A DNA stretch of 37,633 nt from positions 1 through 37,633 of the forward strand of contig JAISZF010000142.1 of NCBI GenBank assembly GCA_031269415.1, given 5' to 3'. Within the stretch, counting starts at the first letter, position 1; every line of letters starts with the position of its first letter. This document shows, piece by piece, positions 25,101 through 30,739 of this stretch. This DNA comes from Clostridiales bacterium (GTDB lineage: Bacteria; Bacillota; Clostridia; Lachnospirales; WQUN01). The translations under genes were made by a program, and so were the position numbers. The notes under the pieces were generated by a model. The model saw only the letters and a program-made list of their open reading frames with translations. It did no database searches and had not been told where the DNA came from.

Positions 25101-25485
25101 CCGTCTGCGCGGACTGCCCGTCTCTCTGCCTTCGCTGCGCGTTACCGTCTCTGTCGCGCCGCTGGTCTTCGCGTTTACCCTCGCCGTCCTTTTGCTCCTG
25201 ACGAGGAACCGACACTGTTCGCGGCAGGCCTTTATCATCCTGCTGATCGGCTGTTTTCGGCGCGTCCGGGCTGCGCGGTTTTTCCCTGGCCTGGTTCTTC
25301 GCCGCCTCGGCGCGCCGCTCGTCCCGCTTGGGCTGATAAAACTCCAATAATTTCGCCGAATCCGTGTCCTCTATATTGCTCATATGGTTTTTTACCTCAA
25401 CGCCCAACTCCTGTAATTTGGATATTATATTCTTACTGGTTAAATTAAGCTGCTTTGCTATTTCATGCACTCGCATTTTCGCCAT
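22186..25485 (-). CDS. infB: Translation initiation factor IF-2 with very long repetitive linker
   Basis: GTPase that places initiator tRNA on the 30S subunit. The first IF2_N domain is at about 3-50 (MRVHEIAKQLNLTSKNI) and the second at about 524-575. The GTPase domain starts near 602 with GHVDHGKT (609-616), DTPGHEAF and NKMD; domains II-IV follow to residue 1099. Between the IF2_N domains, residues 51-520 are low-complexity and rich in Arg, Gln, Gly and Asp, including a tandem series of units like GGFQRRDGQ at about 310-440. Typical IF-2 proteins are around 700-900 residues, so the excess lies in this linker. The ATG at 25485 has GGAGG seven bases ahead and overlaps the ylxQ end by 28 bases. 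Confidence 0.97.
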   Translation of the reverse strand: MAKMRVHEIAKQLNLTSKNIISKLQELGVEVKNHMSNIEDTDSAKLLEFYQPKRDERRAEAAKNQAREKPRSPDAPKTADQQDDKGLPRTVSVPRQEQKDGEGKREDQRRDRDGNAQRRQRDGQSAQTGFQRRGDREQGGQRESGGQQDQHEAGSQRDQNAPRRDREFSQGQRRERDGQRRDGQSERQGAQRRDGQQGGQRRDGSGQRREGSGQQGGQQRREGSGQQGGQRRGQYREGGFRRDGEHRDTDRREGEGVRREGQPSLSSERQNFRRDGERRPHRENNAQGEEQRRETPAQGETGQRREGQGQRDGQQGSSQRRDGQQGGYPRRDGQQGAYPRRDGQQGGFQRRDGQQGGFQRRDGQAPTGGFQRRDGQSPTGGFQRRDGQSATGGFQRRDGQSQTGSFQRKDGQTSGFQRRDGQAGGFPKKDDGRPGFPRRDSKPPFGKKDDKKVVEQPSKDDRKQLFQKSEQARIEKAKGKKDGNQKESKQFFQKKPVPQKKSKEVKKLIPKKIEPDISLIKIPLVLTVKELAEELRRSGADVVKSLMKLGIMATVTQEIDFDTAVRVGEAFNVVVEEAVEVDPFEQAFSQSGDSEEEKTERPPVVVVMGHVDHGKTSLLDAIRSTRVTETEAGGITQHIGAYTVAINGKPITFLDTPGHEAFTAMRMRGAQVTDIAVLVVAADDGVMPQTVEAINHAKAAGVDILVAINKMDKAGANPDRVKQELTEHGILVEDWGGDTISVNVSALQRTNIDRLLEMIIIVAEMKELKANPDKPARGTIVEAQLDKGRGAVATVLVQDGTLKVGDTVVAGPCFGRIRAMMDDKGKKIKTAGPSIPAEILGLADVPAAGDAFYVAQNEKQARMLAESVIAKGRVNMIKAMPQKVSLDDLFSQIQAGSVKDLNIVLKADVQGSVEALRTSLEKLSNSEVRVQVIHGGVGAVTESDVMLASSSNAIIIGFNVRPEANAKAMADSEKVDLRLYRVIYNAIEDITAAMKGMLDPVFQEKVIGHAEIRQLFKASGVGTIGGSYVTDGKVTRGSQVRVVRDGKVVYDGTLETLRRFKDDVREVNSGYECGLLFSKFNDIKEGDIAEAYMMEEIPR
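24166..24558 (-). repeat. Tandem GGFQRRDGQ-type repeat coding region in infB
   Basis: About a dozen in-frame imperfect units of 9-12 codons, each containing RRDGQ followed by QGG, PTGG, ATGG or similar. At the DNA level successive units are close copies with silent and spacer differences, which suggests growth by unequal exchange or slippage. The unit number is likely to vary among strains. Confidence 0.85.
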
Positions 25486-25808
25486 TCGCCCGCCTCCGTA
25501 ATATTTGCGTCCCGTAATTGTTTTACGATATTCGCCGCGAACCCGCTGTCCGTAACGGCAAACACCGCCCTGTTTACAACGCCCGTTGAATGGCTTAAAT
25601 CATCTATACAGCCATATATGTAAACCGGGATTTTATAATAAAAAGCTTTATTGATAAATTTTTTTTTTGTATTGCCCGACGCGTTTTCAGCCAGTACGAT
25701 CAGTTTTGCCACTCCGGATCTCAGGACGCTCTCGGAAGCGAAATCTCCGGTTTTCAGCATACCGGCTTTCATACAAAGGCTTAATATGGAAGAAAGCCGT
25801 TTATCCAT
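25458..25808 (-). CDS. ylxQ: L7Ae-family RNA-binding protein YlxQ
   Basis: Small protein of the ribosomal L7Ae/L30e/eL8 superfamily, which binds kink-turn-like RNA. The motifs ILSLCMKAGMLKTGDFASES and KLIVLAENASGNTKKKF match YlxQ, and IPVYIYG follows. At 116 residues it is normal to slightly long. It lies in its standard place between ylxR and infB, overlapping both. Molecular role not established. Confidence 0.9.
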   Translation of the reverse strand: MDKRLSSILSLCMKAGMLKTGDFASESVLRSGVAKLIVLAENASGNTKKKFINKAFYYKIPVYIYGCIDDLSHSTGVVNRAVFAVTDSGFAANIVKQLRDANITEAGEWRKCECMK

Positions 25809-26067
25809 CTAATTCCGCCTTCAATTGTTCATAAACCGGCGCGGGGATGGCCTGCTTGAACGAGCGTTCCAAGCCTTTGAACCTTTGAGCCTTTTGCAGG
25901 CACTCCGCGTTTGGGCAGATATATGCGCCTCTGCCGGCTTTCTTACCGGTCGGGTCTAAGGAAAATTCCCCCTCCTGACTTCTGACTACACGTATCAGCT
26001 CGCGTTTGTTCTTCATTTCACCGCAGCCCGCGCATTTGCGCAAAGGGAGCTTCCGGGGCTTCATCAT
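25801..26067 (-). CDS. ylxR: YlxR/RnpM family RNA-binding protein
   Basis: Conserved 88-residue protein recently linked to RNase P modulation in Bacillus (RnpM). KLPLRKCAGCGEMKNKRELI and DPTGKKAGRGAYICPNAEC are the family signatures. It starts at the ATG overlapping the nusA stop (ATGATG) and ends inside the ylxQ start. Confidence 0.92.
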   Translation of the reverse strand: MMKPRKLPLRKCAGCGEMKNKRELIRVVRSQEGEFSLDPTGKKAGRGAYICPNAECLQKAQRFKGLERSFKQAIPAPVYEQLKAELDG

Positions 26068-27185
26068 TCGTAATCCGCCTCTCCCTCAAAGGAGTCATAT
26101 AATCCTCCGAACGCCTCAAATGATTCCTCCGGCACAAAACCCAGATCCCTGGCCTGTGACTCGCTCTTGATATCTATACGCCAGCCCGTCAGCTTAGCGG
26201 CCAGCTTGGCGTTTTGCCCGGCTTTGCCGATTGCCAGCGAGAGTTTATTGTCGGGAACCACTATTTTGGCGGTATAATCTTCCGGGTTGGTCACCACCGA
26301 CAGCACTTCGCTTGGGCTCAAGGCGGCGGCGATATATTTTTCCGGCACGTCGCTCCATTCGATTATGTCAATCTTCTCTCCGTTCAACTCGGAAACGATG
26401 ACGTTAACCCGATAGCCGTTCTGCCCTACGCAGGCGCCGACCGGATCCACGTTAACGTTGCGTGAGTACACCGCTATTTTGGTACGGCTTCCCGCGTCAC
26501 GGGCAATCGAGCGTATTTCCACCGTACCGTCATAGACCTCCGGCACCTCCTGCTCGAAGAGCCGCTTAACCAGTTCCGGGTTTGTACGCGACACGCTGAT
26601 AAAAGGTCCTTTAGTGGTTTGCTTGACTTCCTGTACATATACCTTAAGCCTATCCTGAAATTCGTACATCTCATTGGGAATTTGTTCGGACGGGGCCAGA
26701 ACAGCGTCGATCTTACCCAACGTTATGATAATATTCCTTCGATCTTTACGCTGCACAATGCCGGTTACGACTTCCCGCTCCTTTGAGATATATTCGTTGA
26801 ACAGAATCTCCCGCTCGGCTTCGCGGAACTTCTGCACAACGACCTGTTTGGCGGTTTGAGCGGAAATACGTCCGAAATTGCGCGGCGCGACCGGTACATC
26901 CACGATATCACCCAAGCTGTAGCGCACATTGATCTTCCGCGCGTCCTCCTCCGTAATCTCCAAACCGGGGTCGTTTACTTCCTCCACAACGGTTTTCTGC
27001 GCGAAGATTTGTACGCCGCCTGTCTCGCGGTCAATAATGACTTTATTGTTAGCGTTGTTTCCGAAATTTTTTTTACACGCGGTTACAAGCGAAGATTCAA
27101 TCGCCTCGAAAATAACGTCCTCATCAATCCCCTTTTCTCTGGATATTTGTTTCAATGCCTGTATTAACTCCGCGCCCTGATCCAT
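26064..27185 (-). CDS. nusA: Transcription termination/antitermination factor NusA
   Basis: RNA polymerase-associated elongation, pausing and termination factor. The N-terminal domain begins ELIQALKQISREKGIDEDVI. It is followed by an S1 domain (REVVTGIVQRKDRRNIIITL) and two KH domains (GACVGQNGYRVNVIVSELNG and LAIGKAGQNAKLAAKLTGW). No acidic C-terminal repeats are present, as usual in Bacillota. I place the start at the ATG at 27185, directly after AAGGAGGTAATCGG, and not at the upstream in-frame ATG. At 373 residues it is full length. The upstream gap to rimP is short. Confidence 0.97.
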   Translation of the reverse strand: MDQGAELIQALKQISREKGIDEDVIFEAIESSLVTACKKNFGNNANNKVIIDRETGGVQIFAQKTVVEEVNDPGLEITEEDARKINVRYSLGDIVDVPVAPRNFGRISAQTAKQVVVQKFREAEREILFNEYISKEREVVTGIVQRKDRRNIIITLGKIDAVLAPSEQIPNEMYEFQDRLKVYVQEVKQTTKGPFISVSRTNPELVKRLFEQEVPEVYDGTVEIRSIARDAGSRTKIAVYSRNVNVDPVGACVGQNGYRVNVIVSELNGEKIDIIEWSDVPEKYIAAALSPSEVLSVVTNPEDYTAKIVVPDNKLSLAIGKAGQNAKLAAKLTGWRIDIKSESQARDLGFVPEESFEAFGGLYDSFEGEADYE

Positions 27186-27211
27186 TTTTCCGATTACCTC
27201 CTTGCGGCCTT

Positions 27212-27676
27212 TCAAAATACCACCGCCAGCCTGCATAAGGCCACATCCGGCTTGGGGAAGCGCAGTTCGTTCCCGGAACCGTCAATGATTACCACATTTC
27301 CGTCCAGAAGGCCCGCCAGCCTGCCCGTAAACTCTTTTCGCCCGCCGCGCGGTTTGTAAAGCCTGACCTCAACCATAGAATCTTTGAAACGCTCGAAATC
27401 GGCGTCCTTTTTCAACGGTCTGTCCAGCCCGGGGGAACTGACTTCGAGAATGTATGACTGCTCTATGGGGTCTTTCGCGTCCAGCTCTTTTTCGACCGCC
27501 CTGCTTACCCTTTCACAGTCGTCTATGGTTACTCCGCCGGGCTTGTCTATAAACACGCGCAGATACCAGTTGGCGCCTTCCTTGGCAAACACCAGGTCAT
27601 ACAGCTCACAACCGGCGCCGTCTACCACCGGGCGGATAAGGGAGTCAACTTCCGTTACAATATTTTTTCCGGCCAT
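27212..27676 (-). CDS. rimP: Ribosome maturation factor RimP
   Basis: Needed for 30S subunit assembly. The N-terminal domain has LIRPVVDGAGCELYDLVFAK and the conserved YLRVFIDKPGGVTIDDCERV and SYILEVSSPGLDRPL. I start at the ATG at 27676 (MAGKNIVTEV) with AAGGGTGAT upstream; the longer upstream reading would run through the leader hairpin. It has 154 residues. It is the first gene of the operon, after a terminator-like leader. Confidence 0.95.
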   Translation of the reverse strand: MAGKNIVTEVDSLIRPVVDGAGCELYDLVFAKEGANWYLRVFIDKPGGVTIDDCERVSRAVEKELDAKDPIEQSYILEVSSPGLDRPLKKDADFERFKDSMVEVRLYKPRGGRKEFTGRLAGLLDGNVVIIDGSGNELRFPKPDVALCRLAVVF

Positions 27677-27699
27677 AATATCACCCTTGTCGTCTTCGC

Positions 27700-27737
27700 C
27701 GATAAAAAGATAAGAGTGGGTCAGCACCCACTCTTAT
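27700..27737 (-). promoter_or_regulatory. rimP leader: terminator-like hairpin
   Basis: ATAAGAGTGGGT pairs perfectly with ACCCACTCTTAT (27710-27737, 12-bp stem, 4-base loop). On the transcript it is followed by a CUUUUUAU tract before the rimP ribosome binding site. This matches the AAGAGTGGG...CCCACTCTT leader hairpin known upstream of rimP in Bacillota (the rimP leader class of premature terminators). A simple attenuation role is likely; the signal it senses is unknown. Confidence 0.75.
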
Positions 27738-27766
27738 ACACGACGTTACCTTAATAGTACATTGGA

Positions 27767-27795
27767 AGTATACTACAGTTAAATTCGCTTTGCAA
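27767..27795 (-). promoter_or_regulatory. Candidate promoter of the rimP operon (proximal)
   Basis: On the minus strand TTGCAA (27790-27795), a 17-base spacer and TATACT (27767-27772). It would give a leader of about 85 bases that includes the complete terminator-like hairpin. Confidence 0.65.
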
Positions 27796-27804
27796 GAAAA
27801 ATCG

Positions 27805-27833
27805 TAAATATTCCTAAAAATTATTAATGTCAA
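27805..27833 (-). promoter_or_regulatory. Candidate promoter of the rimP operon (distal)
   Basis: A perfect TTGACA (27828-27833) is followed after 17 bases by TATTTA (27805-27810), a weaker -10. It lies 38 bases upstream of the proximal promoter, so the operon may have tandem starts. Confidence 0.45.
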
Positions 27834-27849
27834 TACAGTGAAAATCGTG

Positions 27850-27855
27850 TACAAT
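27850..27855 (+). promoter_or_regulatory. Possible -10 box of the methyltransferase operon
   Basis: TACAAT with no convincing -35; the best hexamer is TGTCAA at 27828-27833, which is at the same time the reverse of a minus-strand -35. If used, transcription starts near 27862, so the TTG at 27864 would be almost leaderless. Confidence 0.35.
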
Positions 27856-27863
27856 ATGAAAGA

Positions 27864-29624
27864 TTGAACGTGATATATCCACATCATGGGAGGAGGGGCG
27901 ATCTGAAAACCATATTATTCGACGGGGCGATGGGTACATACCTTTCCGCCAAATATAATATCGATATCCAGGACTGCGAGTTAATGAACCTGTCGCGTCC
28001 GGAATACGTAAGGGAAACGCACGCGTTATATCTGAAAGCCGGCGCGGACTCTATAAAAACGAATACCTTCAACGCATACGCCTTCGGCGGGGAGCGGGAA
28101 GGGATTATAAGATCCGGCTGCAAAATAGCGAGGGAAGCGGCACTGGGGTATAAGGCCGATATTTACGGCAGCCTGGGTCCGATTGATCCGCCGGACAGGC
28201 GCGGCATGATAAACGCGTATGAATCCATGGTCGCTGTATTTCTGAGCGAAGGCGTAAGCCGCTTCCTTTTTGAGACATTTTCCGAAAGCGATATCCTTGC
28301 CGAAATAGCGGAAGCCGTTAAGCGTCTGTCGCCGGAGGCATTTATTATAGCGGAATGCTCGATAATGCCCGACGGATACACCAGAAGCGGCGTTTCCGCT
28401 AAAACGGCGGCGGAAGAACTGTCGTCGTCCGTGTGTATAGACGCGTATGGATTCAACTGCGCCTGCGGCCCGGCGCATTTGCTGGACATCATTGAGAGCC
28501 TTGAATTATCCGCCAAACCCTTTTGCGTAATGCCAAACGCCGGTTACCCGGACATACGGGTCGGCCGCACAATGTTTGACGCGTCGCCGAGTTATTTCGC
28601 TCAGAAGCTGATAGACATCCGGAACCGTGGGGCGTCTATAATCGGCGGTTGCTGCGGCACAACGCCGGAGCATATTAAACAGACGTTTGAATTGCTGGCT
28701 GAAGCGGAGGATCGAAGAGCGTACACGGCTAAACCTTCCGCGCGGGCGGCGAAACCCGATATTAAGGCGGATGATTCAATTCTGCGCAAAAAGGGCGTTA
28801 TAGCCGTCGAACTGGATTCTCCCACAGATGGAAATATAGGCCCGTTTCTGGAACGCGCTCGCAAACTGAGTGAAGCGGGAGCGGATCTCTTGACGATAGC
28901 CGATTGCCCTGTGGGGCGGGCCAGACTGGACAGCAGTATGCTGGCGGTTAAACTGCGCCGCGAATTTGGTATCGAGGCCATGCCTCATCTGACATGCCGT
29001 GACAGGAACATTAACGCGACCAAGGCTCTCCTGATGGGATTGTACTCCGAAGGCGTCGGTCAAGTGCTGGCGGTCACGGGTGATCCGATTCCTAACAGCA
29101 GCCGGGATGAGATAAAGAGTGTCTTTAATTTCAACGCCATAAACCTGGCGGCGTTTATAAAGGATCTGAACGGCGGCATTTTCGCGGAACGCCCGCTTAC
29201 CATAAGCGCGGCGCTGAATGTCAACGCGCCGAATTTCGACGCGGAGCTGTCAAAAGCGGAACGCAAAGAAAAAAACGGGGTAACGGCCTTTTTAACACAG
29301 CCCGTGTTTACGGAAACCGCTATGGAAAACCTGAAGCGCGCCAAGGAGGGTTTATCGGCTAAGATACTGGCGGGCATTATACCCGTGGTGAGTTACCGCA
29401 ACGCTTGTTTTATTAACAACGAGATCGCCGGCATTACCATACCGGACGATATCCTTCGGCGATATGAGGATGCTCAGAAAGACGAAGCCCTGCGTTTGGC
29501 CGTGGATGTGTCTATGAAAATAATTGCGGATCTTTCCGGCTTACCTGACGGGTATTATATTATTACGCCGCTCAATAAGGCGGAGATTGTATGTGAAATC
29601 ATCAAAGGGATACGGGGGCTTTAA
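27864..29624 (+). CDS. Homocysteine S-methyltransferase / methylenetetrahydrofolate reductase fusion
   Basis: The first half is a homocysteine-binding methyltransferase domain: LFDGAMGTYLSAKYNIDI, KTNTFNAYAFGG, then zinc-binding Cys in FNCACGP and the CC pair in IIGGCCGTTPEHI. The second half (from about residue 305) is a MetF-like reductase: LTIADCPVGRARLDS, CRDRNINATKALL, VLAVTGDPIPN and GVTAFLTQPVF. This is the YitJ-type architecture. It makes methionine from homocysteine and 5-methyl-THF and supplies that cofactor. The start is uncertain. TTG at 27864 is the only standard in-frame start before the domain but lies next to the predicted transcription start; a strong GGAGGAGG (27889-27896) precedes an in-frame CTG at 27903. 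It is followed three bases later by a pterin-binding gene. Confidence 0.92.
   Translation: MNVIYPHHGRRGDLKTILFDGAMGTYLSAKYNIDIQDCELMNLSRPEYVRETHALYLKAGADSIKTNTFNAYAFGGEREGIIRSGCKIAREAALGYKADIYGSLGPIDPPDRRGMINAYESMVAVFLSEGVSRFLFETFSESDILAEIAEAVKRLSPEAFIIAECSIMPDGYTRSGVSAKTAAEELSSSVCIDAYGFNCACGPAHLLDIIESLELSAKPFCVMPNAGYPDIRVGRTMFDASPSYFAQKLIDIRNRGASIIGGCCGTTPEHIKQTFELLAEAEDRRAYTAKPSARAAKPDIKADDSILRKKGVIAVELDSPTDGNIGPFLERARKLSEAGADLLTIADCPVGRARLDSSMLAVKLRREFGIEAMPHLTCRDRNINATKALLMGLYSEGVGQVLAVTGDPIPNSSRDEIKSVFNFNAINLAAFIKDLNGGIFAERPLTISAALNVNAPNFDAELSKAERKEKNGVTAFLTQPVFTETAMENLKRAKEGLSAKILAGIIPVVSYRNACFINNEIAGITIPDDILRRYEDAQKDEALRLAVDVSMKIIADLSGLPDGYYIITPLNKAEIVCEIIKGIRGL
27889..27898 (+). promoter_or_regulatory. 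Strong ribosome binding site without a standard start codon
   Basis: GGAGGAGGGG is followed at 27903 by an in-frame CTG (giving MKTILFDGAMG) and by no ATG, GTG or TTG in the right frame. An out-of-frame ATG at 27886 covers it as a six-codon mini-ORF ending in the TGA that overlaps the CTG. This site argues for a CTG start or a mutated start. Confidence 0.5.
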
Positions 29625-29626
29625 AT

Positions 29627-30418
29627 ATGATTATAATTGGAGAAAATTTGAACAGTTCTATACCGCGAACATTAAAGGCGTTTCAGGAAGGCGACGCCGG
29701 GTTTATAAAGAGTGAAGCCGCCAGCCAGACCAAATACGGAGCGAGTTATCTGGATATCAACGCCGGAATGCTGCCTGACGAAGCGGAGAAGCTGCTATGG
29801 GCGGTGAAACTGGCGGCGGATTCCGCGGACACCGGCATATCTCTGGATACCGCCAATACGGACGCCGTGGCTTATGTGCTGGAGCGCGTTCATATAGATC
29901 GCTTATTGATCAATTCCGTTACGTTGGAGAAGAAACGCCTGGACGGTATGCTTCCCTTGATAAAAAAACATAACGCGTCTGTAATCGCCTTGCCGATCAG
30001 CGGAAGAAGCATGCCAAAAGACGCGGATGAACGCGTGCGGGGCGCTAGGGAACTAATGGGCGTATTGAACAGTGAGGGCATAGAGAACGAAAGGATTTTT
30101 ATCGACGCGCTGTTTATGGCCGCCGCCGCTGATCACAGCTCCGCTTTTGAGACGATTAAGGCAATACGGCGCGTTCGGGAGGAATTTCCGGATGTACACA
30201 TCACCTGCGGGCTCTCTAATGTTTCGTTTGGACTGCCTAAGCGTGCGTATATAAATAAGGCTATGCTGTCGGCCTGCGTAACCGCCGGGCTGGACAGCGC
30301 CATCATGGATATCTCCAATACGGATACCCGTATGTCGCTGGCCGCCGCCCTGCTGATCGCAGGGCGGGATGAAGACGCTATGGGGTATTTGTCGGCTTAT
30401 AGGCAGAGTCAAATATAA
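29627..30418 (+). CDS. Pterin-binding methyltetrahydrofolate methyltransferase
   Basis: A DHPS-like TIM-barrel of the kind that binds methyl-THF and passes the methyl group to a corrinoid protein (AcsE/MtgA type, or the pterin domain of MetH). The motifs are IIIGENLNSSIPRTLKAF, ASYLDINAG, ISLDTANTDAVAYVLE, LLINSVTLE and the C-terminal CGLSNVSFGLPKRAYINKAM. At 263 residues it is the size of AcsE. There is no cobalamin-binding domain in this or the neighbouring gene. The ATG at 29627 lies three bases after the stop of the methyltransferase-reductase fusion, so the two are one operon. Together they cover three of the four MetH activities, which suggests a split methionine synthase with the B12 domain encoded elsewhere. 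Confidence 0.87.
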   Translation: MIIIGENLNSSIPRTLKAFQEGDAGFIKSEAASQTKYGASYLDINAGMLPDEAEKLLWAVKLAADSADTGISLDTANTDAVAYVLERVHIDRLLINSVTLEKKRLDGMLPLIKKHNASVIALPISGRSMPKDADERVRGARELMGVLNSEGIENERIFIDALFMAAAADHSSAFETIKAIRRVREEFPDVHITCGLSNVSFGLPKRAYINKAMLSACVTAGLDSAIMDISNTDTRMSLAAALLIAGRDEDAMGYLSAYRQSQI

Positions 30419-30518
30419 TCGACACGTCCACTGTCCATTTGCACTAATCCACGCCCATCATGACTATCGCCTCCGGTTTGGTTTTCACCAGCGCGGTTGT
30501 CGTCTGATGCGTATGATT

Positions 30519-30560
30519 GCCGCGGATATTCCTTATTCCGCGGCTTATCAATTTATTTTT
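30519..30560 (+). terminator. Candidate terminator of the methyltransferase operon
   Basis: GCCGCGGA (30519-30526) pairs with TCCGCGGC (30537-30544), with a T-rich tail ending near 30560. It starts 101 bases after the stop codon, which is rather far, and the tail is interrupted by A residues. Confidence 0.5.
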
Positions 30561-30622
30561 ACGCTCTTATCTTTCGATATTACGGGTTTTTTGGTATCGT
30601 CCTCCTTTCTTTGTTTTTTTCT

Positions 30623-30648
30623 ACCCCGATTGGCTCACCGGTTGGGGT
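30623..30648. repeat. Hairpin with G-U pairs in intergenic region
   Basis: ACCCCGATTGG and CCGGTTGGGGT can form an 11-bp stem with a CTCA loop, using three G-U pairs on the plus strand. No U-tract follows on either strand, so it is not a standard terminator. Confidence 0.4.
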
Positions 30649-30739
30649 TGCAATGGATACATTATTACACAAATACAGTGATAAAATCAAGGGCGTTCTG
30701 GAAGGCTTTGATCGAATCCATTAATAGGTTTCAGTGTTC

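Larger units (their letters stand above)
30419..30739. other. Intergenic region between convergent operons
   Basis: No gene I can support. It holds a GC-rich terminator-like hairpin (30519-30560) and a second stem with G-U pairs (30623-30648). A plus-strand frame of about 75 codons (30497-30724) is hydrophobic but lacks a ribosome binding site and a family resemblance. Confidence 0.6.

Noticed and set aside
24063..25448. Very long open frames (over 360 codons) antisense and out of frame within infB
   Set aside because: They arise from the biased repeat composition of the IF-2 linker and show only low-complexity Arg/Ala/Pro/Ser sequence with no ribosome binding site or family.
27796..27902. 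SAM or cobalamin riboswitch before the methyltransferase fusion
   Set aside because: The predicted leader is only about 40 bases and none of the conserved cores can be found in the gap of about 130 bases shared with rimP promoters.
30497..30724. 75-codon hydrophobic frame in the intergenic region
   Set aside because: No ribosome binding site, overlaps two hairpins, no family resemblance; probably chance.
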